A stretch of 64,000 nt of DNA from Paenibacillus macerans (GCF_900454495.1 NZ_UGSI01000001.1:4094501-4158500), one strand, 5' to 3'; shown: positions 51,503-60,299, counted from the stretch's first letter. A program made the numbers and translations. Notes: a model not told the origin generated them from the sequence alone.

Positions 51503-51973
51503 ATGTTGAAAACCGAGGAAATCGGCACGGATTTGTCCATGCATTTGTACCGGGTTTTTGCCAAATCCTTCAAAAGCGTCAATGAACACGCCGTGACCGG
51601 AAGTAAGATCCAGGGCTTCAACCCGACGGCCTTTGCCGTGTTGGAGGTGTTGTATTACAAGGGCTCGCAGCCGATCCAGCAAATCGGCGCCAAGCTGCTG
51701 CTGCAAAGCGGCAACGTGACTTACGTGATCGACAAGCTGGAAACGGCGGGTCTGCTGCACCGCACCCCCTGCCCGCGCGACCGGCGCGTTATTTACGCGG
51801 AGCTTACCTCCAAAGGGCAAGCGCTGATGGACCAGCTGTATCCCGAATTTGCCAACCGGATCGATTATGCCTTAAGCGGCCTGAACGATGAAGAGAAACA
51901 CATTATGATCGATCTGCTGAAAAAGATGGGACGCGAAGCGGAAAAGCTGGCCCCGCTGGCGCGTAAAGGTTAA
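51503..51973 (+). CDS. MarR family transcriptional regulator
   Basis: 156 residues. MarR winged helix: NPTAFAVLEVLYYKGSQPIQ, IGAKLLLQSGNVTYVIDKLE, TAGLLHRTPCPRDRRVIYAE, LTSKGQALMDQLYPEF. Cys in HRTPCPRD sits in the wing, as in some quinone- or thiol-responsive members (MhqR/YodB-like), so redox or electrophile sensing is conceivable but unproven. It is divergent from ecsAB; the intervening gap is AT-rich. Two ATGs (51497, 51503) are possible. Confidence 0.88.
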   Translation: MLKTEEIGTDLSMHLYRVFAKSFKSVNEHAVTGSKIQGFNPTAFAVLEVLYYKGSQPIQQIGAKLLLQSGNVTYVIDKLETAGLLHRTPCPRDRRVIYAELTSKGQALMDQLYPEFANRIDYALSGLNDEEKHIMIDLLKKMGREAEKLAPLARKG

Positions 51974-51982
51974 GCTGACGCA

Positions 51983-52030
51983 AAAAAGCCTGCGCTCTTG
52001 TGTGTGTAAACCAAGAGACGCAGGCTTTTT
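51983..52030. terminator. Bidirectional terminator between marR-type and small genes
   Basis: AAAAAGCCTGCGCTCTTG pairs with CAAGAGACGCAGGCTTTTT around a TGTGTGTAAAC loop; both strands end in T-runs. Confidence 0.85.
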
Positions 52031-52038
52031 AATTACGG

Positions 52039-52212
52039 CTAATGTGTAGGGTCCATATCCTTGTTTTTATGGCGGTTCAGAGCGTCCCGGTGTCTCCGGT
52101 CATTGACCGCTTGCTGCATTTGCTGGGCCTCATGACTGTTTGCCGGATCACGCTCCAAATCGGAAACGACGTTGGTCAGGTTTTTGTCCACCCCTGCCTT
52201 GCCTTTGGCCAT
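52039..52212 (-). CDS. Small hydrophilic hypothetical protein (57 aa)
   Basis: MAKGKAGVDKNLTNVVSDLE followed by RDPANSHEAQQMQQAVNDRR and HRDALNRHKNKDMDPTH. It is charged and unstructured-looking, typical of small spore-former proteins. The start follows AGCGAGGATAAGCGA. It sits 21 bp after the next minus-strand gene, so likely one transcript ending at the terminator 51983-52030. Family not recognised. Confidence 0.65.
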   Translation of the reverse strand: MAKGKAGVDKNLTNVVSDLERDPANSHEAQQMQQAVNDRRHRDALNRHKNKDMDPTH

Positions 52213-52233
52213 TCGCTTATCCTCGCTTTCTCG

Positions 52234-52578
52234 TCATGGGTTCGTGAGCTGCCCGAGAGCTTGGGCGCATTCGTGGATATGACGGACGTAATCCCCCGTC
52301 AGCTCCTGGATTTGCTCGGTGTGTTCGGAGATCGTCTGTCCGCCGCGTTCGACATCGACCAGTTCTACGTTAACCTCGCGCGGATCCATGTAGGAGCATG
52401 AAAAATCAAAGGAATACATTTGATGGCCCGCCGCGTCGATATGAATCCGCAATCCTTGGGGATTCGCCATGTCGGCCAGCACCTCGGCCGAATCTCCGGG
52501 GTTCAGGTATTCCGGAAGCTGTTTTTTCCACGCGTCTACGAGCGTGTTCTGGTCCACGTTCATATGTTCCTTACTCAT
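52234..52578 (-). CDS. Conserved-looking hypothetical protein
   Basis: 114 residues (MSKEHMNVDQNTLVDAWKKQ ... IHECAQALGQLTNP) behind GGGGAGGTGTTACC. Soluble, acidic, with a beta-rich centre (GLRIHIDAAGHQMYSFDF, DPREVNVELVDV). I do not recognise the family. It forms a two-gene unit with the 57-residue protein downstream. Confidence 0.7.
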   Translation of the reverse strand: MSKEHMNVDQNTLVDAWKKQLPEYLNPGDSAEVLADMANPQGLRIHIDAAGHQMYSFDFSCSYMDPREVNVELVDVERGGQTISEHTEQIQELTGDYVRHIHECAQALGQLTNP

Positions 52579-52677
52579 GGTAACACCTCCCCTTTCCCGT
52601 TAAGATGCGGAGGAGAGGCCATTTTTATACCGTGCCGGGGACTTAAACCGGTCACAGGCACGCCGCCCTTCCCCGGT

Positions 52678-54207
52678 TTAAACTCCGGAAGCGTCCGGCG
52701 ATTCGGCCGCGCCTTCCCCCTGCTCCTCGTCCGTACCCGGAGCCCGGTTTCGCAGCCCCAATACGATAAGCACGCCGATCACGGCCAACACCGCCATCAC
52801 CAGAAACAACGAATGCAGGCTGGCTCCAAGCACGTGTTTTAACTCGCTCCACAGATCGCGCGGCAGCAGATGCACCTTCTCCGGGGACAGCAGCTGGTCG
52901 ATGTCGTTTTGAGAAACCTCGATCCCGGAAGCGGCGAGGTCTTTGGTTTTGGCGGCGATTTGCAGATTGATCAGCGTGCCGAAGGCGGTGACGCCGATCG
53001 TTTGCCCAATCGATTTGACGAACGAGTTCAGGGCGTTGGAAGCGCCGCGCAAGCTATACCCCACCGACGACTGGGCGATGATCGTAAACACGGCGAACGA
53101 AAAGCCAAAGCCGATTCCGTACAAGGCGTTAAACAGCAGCAGCGGAAGCAGCGGCGTCCCCTCCGTCATGAACGCGAGCCCGCCAGCGCCGGCGGCGACC
53201 ACCGCCATCCCGATCAAGGAGGTCAGGCGCGAGCCCCGAGTAATAATCATCCGGCTGCCCAGCACGGAGCCAAGCATCCAGCCGATGGACATCGGCGCCA
53301 GGATCAGGCCCGAGGCGGTGGCGCTTTCCCCGCGCACCCCCTGCACCCACAAGGGCAAATAGGAGGTCAGCCCGATCAGCAAGGCGCTGGCCACGAGACT
53401 GGCCAGGTTCGAGTAAGCGATGTCCCGCACCCGGAACAGCTTCAGCGGTACGAGCGGTTCGGAGGCTTTTTTCTCGACGATAAAAAAGAGGATCAGCGCA
53501 CAAGCCGCAAGCGCCAGAATGAAGATCATCCACGGCGAACTCCAGGGGAGCTGCTGGCCGCCGGTCGCCAGTCCGATCAATAAAGCGCCGACGCCGATCG
53601 TTAACGTTATCGCGCCCGCAATATCGATTTTGACCTTTCTCTTCTCCACACGCTCCCGCAAATATTTGATGATAAAAAATAACGACAGCAAGCCGAACGG
53701 TATATTAAAGTAGAACACCCACCGCCAGTTGAGCGAATCGACGAAATACCCGCCAAGCAGCGGCCCGACGAGCGAGGAAATCCCCCATACGGAGCTGATC
53801 CAGCCCTGGATTTTGGCGCGTTCTTCGATGGAAAAAATATCGCCGATGATCGTAAACGTCACCGGAAGCAGCCCGCCCGCGCCGATCCCCTGCAGGGCCC
53901 GGAAGCCGATCAACTGCTCCATGTTTTGGGCGATCCCGGACAATACCGAACCGGCCAAAAACAGCAGCGAGCTGATGACGAACACCGGCCGTCTTCCGTA
54001 AAGGTCGCTGATTTTCCCGAAAATCGGCGTCGCCACGGTCATCGTCAGCAAATAAGCGGTAAACACCCAGCTCAGCAGATGCGCCCCGCCCAGATCGCCG
54101 ACGATTCTCGGCCCGGCCGGCCCAATCACCGTTCCTTCGATCGCCGCCAGAAATGTCGAAAGCAGCAGCCCCAGCAAAATATAATTGCGTTGCAACCCGG
54201 TTTTCAA
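52678..54207 (-). CDS. MFS multidrug exporter, DHA2 (14-TM) type
   Basis: 509 residues from TTG 54207, 7-8 nt after GAAAGGAAG; the ATG at 54243 lacks a ribosome site. Fourteen hydrophobic segments; TM1 motif LSTFLAAIEGTVIGPAGPRI (DHA2 motif D1 with Glu in place of Asp), motif A GKISDLYGRRPVFVIS, motif B GFRALQGIGAGGLLPVTF, motif C GPLLGGYFVDSLNWRWVFYF. These proton antiporters expel drugs or metabolites. The periplasmic loop DIDQLLSPEKVHLLPRDLWS is typical. A MarR regulator is encoded nearby but not adjacent. Confidence 0.9.
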   Translation of the reverse strand: MKTGLQRNYILLGLLLSTFLAAIEGTVIGPAGPRIVGDLGGAHLLSWVFTAYLLTMTVATPIFGKISDLYGRRPVFVISSLLFLAGSVLSGIAQNMEQLIGFRALQGIGAGGLLPVTFTIIGDIFSIEERAKIQGWISSVWGISSLVGPLLGGYFVDSLNWRWVFYFNIPFGLLSLFFIIKYLRERVEKRKVKIDIAGAITLTIGVGALLIGLATGGQQLPWSSPWMIFILALAACALILFFIVEKKASEPLVPLKLFRVRDIAYSNLASLVASALLIGLTSYLPLWVQGVRGESATASGLILAPMSIGWMLGSVLGSRMIITRGSRLTSLIGMAVVAAGAGGLAFMTEGTPLLPLLLFNALYGIGFGFSFAVFTIIAQSSVGYSLRGASNALNSFVKSIGQTIGVTAFGTLINLQIAAKTKDLAASGIEVSQNDIDQLLSPEKVHLLPRDLWSELKHVLGASLHSLFLVMAVLAVIGVLIVLGLRNRAPGTDEEQGEGAAESPDASGV

Positions 54208-54243
54208 AGATAAAACTTCCTTTCTTCTTACAATACGTGTCAT

Positions 54244-54598
54244 TAATCCGTAATCTTTAATTATAGTGGAACACGCTGGAAAAGAAAAGGACAGCGGTCC
54301 ACAGCGATTTTCTCCGCTCCGCCGCCCGGTTTGGTGCAGGCGGACGCCCGGCTTCTAACATCATATGGCTTGCTTTACGGCCACAGGAAGCTCGGACAGG
54401 GAGCTCGGACAGCGAGCCGGACAGCGAGCCCGTTCCCGCCCGGTTGTTTAGTCCCGGCCTCATTACCCTTATATGTCCGGATGACCATTTTACAGCTTTC
54501 TGGAAATAAGCGTTTAGCGGGATTCCCTGTCCATCTGGCTTCCTCGATAATAAAATGGAGGAATATTCCTTGAAAACCATTTTGAGAGGAGATTACTG
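54244..54598. other. Intergenic region between divergent MFS and propeller genes
   Basis: No gene. Contains imperfect direct repeats of GAGCTCGGACAG and GCGAGCCGGACAG around 54390-54435. A CGATAATAAAATGG stretch and TGAAAACCATTTTGAGAGGAG lead into the next gene. No clear promoter boxes. Confidence 0.4.
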
Positions 54599-56554
54599 AT
54601 GTCGCTATTTTTGAAAAGACTAACTGCGATATCCTTCAGCTGCCTGCTGGCCTGGGGCGGTTGGCCCTGGAGCGGTATGGCCGCCGCGTCTGCGGAGCAG
54701 CCGGATCCGGGGACGCCGAAAGTCGAGTGGAGCTTCGATTACGGACAAGCTTTTAGAACGGCGAAAGGAAAAGCGGTTGTCTCCGCTGCGGACGGAGGAT
54801 ACGTTGCTGTCGGGGATGTATCCACCATTTCCAATTCTTTTGGTTACGTCATAAAAGTGGATGAACATGGCCGCACCCTATGGGAGAAAACCTTGGATGT
54901 TGAAGGAGATCCCGATATAGAAGACGTTTCGGTCTCTGAGATCATTCCTGTACGCGATGGCGGTTATTTGGTAGGCGGGTCAACGATGGACCGGACGGAA
55001 AGACCGGCAACCACCATTCCCTATTTGGCCAAGCTGGATGACCAGGGAAACGTCGAGTGGTCCCGCTACTACCACCTTTTGGACTACACTCATTTTTATG
55101 CTGGATCCGTAAGCGAGACTGCGGATGGCGGGTTCGCTGTTACGGGGTACAGCGCCAATTCCGGGTTTTTGGCTCCGGTTTACCTGCTGAAAGTGGACAG
55201 GGAAGGAAATGAGGTGTGGCATAAAACCTGGTGGATTGGTGACAACCAGTTTTTTAATGAAGTATTAAGCACTTCGGACGGAGGGGTACTGGCAGTCGGA
55301 AGAATCGACAGTACGGCAACTTCGGATTCCGACGCCTCCCTGGTCGTTAAAGTGGACGCGAACGGCAATGTGGAATGGGAAAAACAGCAAGTTTTTCCCG
55401 GCAGCGGCCGCTCCGCTTGGTCCGCACAGATGACGCCGGACGGGAACTTTATCATTTCCGGGACGATGCGTCAAGACGGAAAGCAGGTTCAGTTCGTATT
55501 CAAAATGGATAATAGCGGAGAGATCCTATGGGAAAAAACCTACCCGTTTGCGGAGGGAAGACATTTCTTTGAGCAGCTCGTTTCGACCCCGGATGGCTAT
55601 GCATTGCTGGGAAGTAACACCACCGGCGACTATCCGGATCAGCAGACGCAGTATCAAGTTTTGCGGATCGACAACGACGGGGAAGTAACCGGAGATCTTC
55701 GGTTTGCAAGCCCGGGATTGGACTCGGTCGGGAAAGGTACGTACACCGCGGATGGCGGTTTTCTCATGACGGGTGAAATTAGAGAAAAGAACAGCCTTCC
55801 CTTGATGCAACTAATAAAGGTGGCGGGCGAAGGCCAGCAGCCTCCGGCAGATTTGCAGGAACTCCGGTTTGGCGAACCGGCCCTGGAGCTTGGCGTCGGC
55901 GAACGCCGGCCTAGCGTCGTTCAAGCGGTTTATGCGGATGGAACCGCGGTGGTCATTACGAACCAGGCCGTACTTACCTCGCTTAATCCAGAGATCGCCG
56001 CCGTGGATAGTGACGGATTTATTACCGGACTGTCCCCTGGGAAGGCGGAAATCGTCGCCGAATATGCAGGCTTCTCCGCAAGGCTGCCGGTGACGGTGGC
56101 TGTGACGGATAACCCTTCCGAAACGCCCGGGCGGTTTTACCTGGATTCGGAAGATTACTCACTGATGACAGGCGGTGAACTCGATATCCAAGCCCTCTTC
56201 ACCGACGAGGCAGACCAAACCTCGATCGTCAACGGGGAAACCCGGTTTACGATCGCCGATCCCGACATCGCACAGGTGGACGAGCACGGCTATCTTCTCG
56301 GCCTTAAGCCAGGGTCCACTTCCGTGACAGCCGTTTACCGGGAGCATACCTTTACGGCCAGCGTGCTGGTCGTGAAGCCGTATGCACCGGTGCCAGTGCC
56401 GGAGCCCACGCCGGTGCCGATGCCAGCGCCGGCCGAACCGGCGGCTTTGGAGCCGGAAGTGAACGATGGGCCTGAGGTGGACGAAGAGCCTGCAGTGAGC
56501 AAAGAGACGGTGGTGAGTAAAGAGATGGTAGTGAGTAAAGACGGTGGTGAGTAA
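54599..56554 (+). CDS. Secreted seven-bladed beta-propeller protein with two bacterial Ig-like (Big_2) domains
   Basis: 651 residues behind TGAGAGGAGATTACTG. A signal peptide (about 1-34, LLAWGGWPWSGMAAASA) is followed by seven repeats of about 50-55 residues, each with a DGGYxxxG core (DGGYVAVGD, DGGYLVGGS, DGGFAVTGY, DGGVLAVGR, DGNFIISGT, DGYALLGS, DGGFLMTGE), implying a seven-bladed propeller. Two Big_2-like domains (LTSLNPEIAAVDSDGFITGL and FTIADPDIAQVDEHGYLLGL) follow, then a Pro-rich linker and VSKETV repeats. The reading frame stops inside a 16/18-bp tandem array, so the natural C-terminus may be longer. Cell-surface role inferred. Confidence 0.82.
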   Translation: MSLFLKRLTAISFSCLLAWGGWPWSGMAAASAEQPDPGTPKVEWSFDYGQAFRTAKGKAVVSAADGGYVAVGDVSTISNSFGYVIKVDEHGRTLWEKTLDVEGDPDIEDVSVSEIIPVRDGGYLVGGSTMDRTERPATTIPYLAKLDDQGNVEWSRYYHLLDYTHFYAGSVSETADGGFAVTGYSANSGFLAPVYLLKVDREGNEVWHKTWWIGDNQFFNEVLSTSDGGVLAVGRIDSTATSDSDASLVVKVDANGNVEWEKQQVFPGSGRSAWSAQMTPDGNFIISGTMRQDGKQVQFVFKMDNSGEILWEKTYPFAEGRHFFEQLVSTPDGYALLGSNTTGDYPDQQTQYQVLRIDNDGEVTGDLRFASPGLDSVGKGTYTADGGFLMTGEIREKNSLPLMQLIKVAGEGQQPPADLQELRFGEPALELGVGERRPSVVQAVYADGTAVVITNQAVLTSLNPEIAAVDSDGFITGLSPGKAEIVAEYAGFSARLPVTVAVTDNPSETPGRFYLDSEDYSLMTGGELDIQALFTDEADQTSIVNGETRFTIADPDIAQVDEHGYLLGLKPGSTSVTAVYREHTFTASVLVVKPYAPVPVPEPTPVPMPAPAEPAALEPEVNDGPEVDEEPAVSKETVVSKEMVVSKDGGE

Positions 56555-56810
56555 AGACGGTGGTGAGTAAAGAGACGGTGGTGAGTAAAGACGGTGGTGA
56601 GTAAAGACGGTAGTGAGTAAAGAGACGGTGGTGAGTAAAGACGGTGGTGAGTAAAGAGACGGTGGTGAGTAAAGACGGTGGTGAGTAAAGACGGTAGTGA
56701 GTAAAGAGACGGTGGTGAGTAAAGACGGTGGTGAGTAAAGAGACGGTGGTGAGTAAAGACGGTGGTGAGTAAAGACGGTAGTGAGTAAAGAGACGGTGGT
56801 GAGTAAAGAG
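56495..56810 (+). repeat. Tandem array of 18 units mixing 18-bp and 16-bp lengths at the 3' end of the propeller gene
   Basis: Eight 18-bp units (GTGAGTAAAGAGACGGTG and variants) and ten 16-bp units (GTGAGTAAAGACGGTG) follow head to tail from 56495 to 56798, then a partial unit. An 18-bp unit is in frame (VSKETV); a 16-bp unit shifts the frame by one codon position. Blocks of 18-16-16 and 18-16 repeat as higher-order units. The present stop at 56552-56554 falls right after the first 16-bp unit. Confidence 0.9.
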
Positions 56811-56980
56811 CTAAAGTGTGCACACTGCCTGTAGTGGATGAAGAGCCGGGGATGCCCGCCGAGTCTCCTGTAGAAGGGGCTTCGGCGACGCCCGTGGCCC
56901 CTGAAACGGCGGACGGCTTAATACGTCCAGCCTGGACAACAAGCCCGAACCAGGACAACAAGCCCAAGTCTGGTTCGGGC
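56807..56980 (+). pseudogene. Open frame after the tandem array, possible detached C-terminus of the propeller protein
   Basis: From 56807 the frame reads RAKVCTLPVVDEEPGMPAES and PVEGASATPVAPETADG, of the same Pro/Glu/Ala type as the linker before the array (PEVNDGPEVDEEPAV), and in the same absolute frame as the gene upstream of it. It is cut off by in-frame stops in the last repeat unit. It ends in or near the terminator at 56941-56991. It might once have been continuous with the propeller gene. Confidence 0.4.
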
Positions 56981-56991
56981 TTGTTCCTTTT
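56941..56991 (+). terminator. Terminator of the propeller gene
   Basis: AAGCCCGAACCA (56941-56952) pairs with TGGTTCGGGCTT (56970-56981), followed by GTTCCTTTTG. Confidence 0.75.
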
Positions 56992-57129
56992 GCTGTGGAT
57001 TCACGGAAGTTGTAATTGCGCCGAGAAAACATGCACAACCAGGCTGCCTGCCCCCGAGAAATTCCAGCGAAAACATGAGCCACAGGATATTGAGCCACAG
57101 TTAACCGCGGACGGCCTATGGCACATAAG

Positions 57130-57330
57130 AGCAAAAATTGTCCTTATTCTGCGATAACCGTCCATTTGAGAGAAATAGAGGCATTTTAGGTCGCTATTCT
57201 CTTTGGTCGCCAGGAAATGCCCCTGTTCTGGGGTATTCCCAGGAAAATAAGTACATAAAATGCCGCTAATGGAGATGAAAAAGCCAAGCTCTGGATAATA
57301 AGTACATAAAGTGATGCTATTTTGAGAGAG
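57130..57330. repeat. GTACATAAAATGGCGCTA-type dispersed repeats
   Basis: AATAAGTACATAAAATGCCG (about 57245) and AATAAGTACATAAAGTGATG (about 57298) with intervening partner units (GAAATAGAGGCATTTTAGGT). Same family as 42890-43090 and 48880-49080. Confidence 0.6.
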
Positions 57331-57345
57331 GACGATCGGATAGCA

Positions 57346-57570
57346 GGTTGGTTGTTAGGTAAGTCGCTAAGTTGGTCGTTAAGTAGTCGTTAAGTAGTCG
57401 TTAGGTAGTCGTTAAGTAGTATTTAAGTGGTTGTTAAGTGGTCGTTAGGTAGTCGTTAGGTAGTTGCTAGGTGGAGGTTATGTGATCTGGTCGTTAAGTA
57501 GTCGCTAGGCTGTGCTGGGTGGTCGCTAGATGGTCGCTAGGGGGCGTTAAGTAGTCGTTAAAGTAGCCGG
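57346..57570. repeat. Degenerate 10-11-bp tandem repeat (GTCGTTAAGTA)
   Basis: About twenty imperfect copies of GTCGTTAAGTA / GTCGCTAGGTG in head-to-tail order. No reading frame or hairpin potential of note. Confidence 0.7.
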
Positions 57571-57659
57571 GGGTAAAGCATCTATTTCTGTTTTAGCCAA
57601 AACGGTGTCACAACACAAACATGGACCTTAACTGTGAGGCAAGTGCAACAGCGTAAAAG

Positions 57660-57870
57660 AGCACGAAAAAATCTAACGGTTGTGAACGAAGCTATTTAGG
57701 CAAAAACGAACGGATATAAAATGTAACGGTTGCCAGCGAGCTTATTTCCCGTTTTTCCGGGAAAAATAGGGCGTTTTGCCTAAATAAGCCCGATGACAAC
57801 CGTTAAAAAAGAAACCTCTGCTTTGTAGCTCGAATAAGCGCGATGGCAACCGTTAGCGCAGAAAATGTTA
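57660..57870. repeat. CAACCGTTA-type dispersed repeats
   Basis: Four units: TCTAACGGTTGTGAACGAAG, TGTAACGGTTGCCAGCGAGC, AAGCCCGATGACAACCGTTA and AAGCGCGATGGCAACCGTTA, two in each orientation, as in 21820-22060. The rest of the gap to the ECF operon has no gene. Confidence 0.65.
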
Positions 57871-58025
57871 CCGGATAGCTTGATCCTTCGAGATTAACAC
57901 ATTAGTCAAGTGCCGATTTTCGGATCAAGTCACAGGGTACAGTAATCCAAAAGTTGCGGTTTGTCAAAATAGCACGGTTAACTTCGAATCACACCATTTC
58001 TGCAGTTGCCTGATGCCGTTACGGT

Positions 58026-59639
58026 TCAATCCGCTGCCTCCAATCTACCTTCGCACATCGACCACTGATGGACCGGGTTCCCGGCGAAAAGCCCTGGCTC
58101 ATGGGTGATTACGATCAGCGAAGCGCCGCCGGTCAGAGCCTGACGGCAAAGAGCGATCAGCATACGCACGCCGTTATAATCGATGCCGGCCGTTGGCTCG
58201 TCGAGGATATACAGTTTTTTGGGGCTGATCATCGACGCTGCGATGCTGAGCAGACGCTTCTCCCCTCCGCTCAGCAGATACGGCGAAACGTCGGCCTTAT
58301 CTCGAAGCCCGATCGTTTCGAGCAGCTCGAGCGCCCTTTGGCGCAGCTCCTCCGGCAGCGGATCGCGTTTCCTTAGGCGCAGCTGGCAGCGCGGCCCATA
58401 CAGCAGCTCGTCCCACACGGTCGCGGCAACGAACTGCTGCTCCGGCTGCTGGAAGACGTAGCCGATGTCCGCCGCGAGCTTGTACAGGGACAGTCTGGCC
58501 GCATCCTTGCCCTGCCAAAAGACGGCGCCTTTGGGCGGACGGAGCAGCCCCATGAGGAGCCGGGACAAGGACGTTTTGCCGGAGCCATTTTCGCCACAGA
58601 GCAGCCGCCATTCGCCCGGGCCTAACGTCAGGTCGATGCCTGTGAGCACCGGCGCGCTTTTTGGAGCGTAGGCGAAGGTCAGGCCCCGCACCTCGAGCAG
58701 CGGGTCGGCGGGGGCGGGCGACGCGGTAGGCACGGACGGCGCAGCGGGCACGGGCGGCACGGCGGGCACGGGCGGCGCGGCGGGGGCAGTCTGCGGGGCG
58801 GGGGCAAGCGGCGGGGGCGGCAGGCCGGCCGCTTTAGATGCCGCCAGCAGCGGTACAAGGTCCGCCGCGCCCGCGCCCGGGGCTGCTGCTGCACCTGGCG
58901 GCAGCAGCCCCAAACCCTCCATCCGCGCGCGTTCGCCGCGGATGAGCTCGCCCGCCGGACCGTCCATGACGACGGTGCCGGCGTCCAACACGACGAGCCG
59001 CGCCGCCGCCGCCGCGAGCTCGTCGATCCGGCCGGACAGCGTCACGACGGTCCGGCCTTCGCGGTGCAGGCGGCGCAGCAGCGCCAGCAGCCGCGTCCTC
59101 GCGGCGGCGTCCAGGCTGGCCGCCGGCTCGTCAAACACGAGCAGCGGCGGCTCCAGCGCCAGCGCCGCTGCAATCGCGGTGCGCTGGCGCTGGCCGCCGG
59201 ACAGCGCGTGCACGCGCGCCATCCGCTGCGGCGTCAGCTGCACCGCCGCCAGCGCCTCCGCGACCCGCCGCTCGATGCCGGCGGCGGGCACGCGCAGGTT
59301 TTCCGGGCCGAAGGCGACCTCGTCTTCGACCCGGCCCTGCACGAGCTGTGCGTCGGGGTCCTGAAACACGACCCCGATGCGCTGGGCTACGGCGGCGATG
59401 TCCGCCTCCGCGGGGTCAGCGCCGAAGACGAGCAGCCGGCCCGTCCGCACGCCGCCCCCGGAGCGCGGGAGATACCCGCTCAGCAACTGGGCCAGCACCG
59501 ATTTGCCGCTGCCGCTTGCTCCCGCTACGGCAATCCATTCCCCGGCTTCCGCGCGGAGCGTTACCTCCTGCAGCGCCGGCTTTGCCCCCGCCTCAAAGCT
59601 GTAGCCGACCCGCTCCAAATCAAAGGCCGGGGCCGTCAT
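58026..59639 (-). CDS. ykoD: ECF transporter fused ATPase (YkoD-like, two ABC domains)
   Basis: 537 residues; the ATG overlaps the stop of the S-component gene (ATGA). Domain 1 (about 1-230): Walker A GASGSGKSVL, signature LSGGQRQRTAIAAAL, Walker B LLVFDEPAASLD, but the H-loop position reads VVTLSGRIDEL, without the switch His. A Pro/Ala-rich linker (APQTAPAAPPVPAVPPVP...) follows. Domain 2 has GENGSGKTSL, LSGGEKRLLSIAASM, LYILDEPTAGID and a normal VITHEPG. It energises the membrane subunits encoded directly upstream; the fused A-A' layout matches YkoD of the thiamine-precursor transporter YkoEDC. Confidence 0.88.
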   Translation of the reverse strand: MTAPAFDLERVGYSFEAGAKPALQEVTLRAEAGEWIAVAGASGSGKSVLAQLLSGYLPRSGGGVRTGRLLVFGADPAEADIAAVAQRIGVVFQDPDAQLVQGRVEDEVAFGPENLRVPAAGIERRVAEALAAVQLTPQRMARVHALSGGQRQRTAIAAALALEPPLLVFDEPAASLDAAARTRLLALLRRLHREGRTVVTLSGRIDELAAAAARLVVLDAGTVVMDGPAGELIRGERARMEGLGLLPPGAAAAPGAGAADLVPLLAASKAAGLPPPPLAPAPQTAPAAPPVPAVPPVPAAPSVPTASPAPADPLLEVRGLTFAYAPKSAPVLTGIDLTLGPGEWRLLCGENGSGKTSLSRLLMGLLRPPKGAVFWQGKDAARLSLYKLAADIGYVFQQPEQQFVAATVWDELLYGPRCQLRLRKRDPLPEELRQRALELLETIGLRDKADVSPYLLSGGEKRLLSIAASMISPKKLYILDEPTAGIDYNGVRMLIALCRQALTGGASLIVITHEPGLFAGNPVHQWSMCEGRLEAAD

Positions 59640-60262
59640 GTCAGACTTTTCGCCCCTTGGCCGGCCGTAAACCGGCGCAGCAGTCCGCTGCGCGCCAACC
59701 CATCGCCGATCAGTTTCGTCAGCAGCCCGCAAAAAACAACTCCGCTCAAAGTCCGGACCACGAGCGCAATCAACAGCACCCCGGTTCCCCATTTCGTATA
59801 GCCGAACATCTGCGCGGCAAAGAAAAACCAAACCGGCACCATCGCGCCTCCGGTCACCAGCATCACCGGCCAGCCCCAATTTTTATAACGCGTCAGCGCA
59901 AAAATCCCCTCGGCAATCACAAGATAACACGCCGCGGCGGCAAAACAGGAAACGATGCCGTAGGCGGAGCCCATAAACGACTGCACCACCGCCCCGATCC
60001 CGTAGGTGATCAGCCCTGTCCCCGGCTTGCGGATAATGTAATAGGCCAGCAATCCGTAAATCATGTACAAACCGGTAATCGTCGAAGTGGCGATAGGTCC
60101 CCCCAGCCCGTTCAAAGCTTGATTAACCGGCGACAAATACACGGTCATCACCGCGTTCGCCGCCGCCAGCATAGCCATCAGCACGATATCCAGCGTGGTA
60201 AATTTGGCAAAAGCGTTTTTTTTCGTCGATTCGTTCATGTCTGCTTCGTCATCCTCTCGCAA
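59636..60262 (-). CDS. ykoE: ECF transporter S component (YkoE family)
   Basis: 208 residues from a TTG start, or 200 from ATG 60238 (MNESTKKNAFAKFTTLDIVL). Five or six membrane segments; YkoE-like motifs: GGPIATSTITGLYMIYGLLA, YYIIRKPGTGLITYGIGAVV, GSAYGIVSCFAAAACYLVIA and VVRTLSGVVFCGLLTKLIGD. YkoE is thought to bind hydroxymethylpyrimidine or thiamine. No TPP riboswitch is visible upstream, so the substrate is unproven. Stop codon overlaps the ATPase start. Confidence 0.82.
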   Translation of the reverse strand: MREDDEADMNESTKKNAFAKFTTLDIVLMAMLAAANAVMTVYLSPVNQALNGLGGPIATSTITGLYMIYGLLAYYIIRKPGTGLITYGIGAVVQSFMGSAYGIVSCFAAAACYLVIAEGIFALTRYKNWGWPVMLVTGGAMVPVWFFFAAQMFGYTKWGTGVLLIALVVRTLSGVVFCGLLTKLIGDGLARSGLLRRFTAGQGAKSLT

Positions 60263-60266
60263 TCAA

Positions 60267-60299
60267 TTGTTAACCATAATTTAAAATTTAGGTTAACAA
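60267..60299. promoter_or_regulatory. Inverted repeat between T- and S-component genes
   Basis: TTGTTAACC (60267-60275) and GGTTAACAA (60291-60299), perfect 9-bp arms around a 15-bp AT-only spacer. It could be an operator for an internal promoter of the S/A genes or an intercistronic hairpin. The S-gene start is within 5-30 bp. Confidence 0.5.

Noticed and set aside
56495..56810. CRISPR-like array
   Set aside because: The units are directly adjoining 16-18-bp repeats without spacers and without cas genes; they encode VSKETV repeats in a protein.
56335..56967. Minus-strand 210-residue ORF rich in LLTTVFTHHRL
   Set aside because: It is the antisense reading of the tandem array and of the propeller gene's 3' end; no ribosome site or family.
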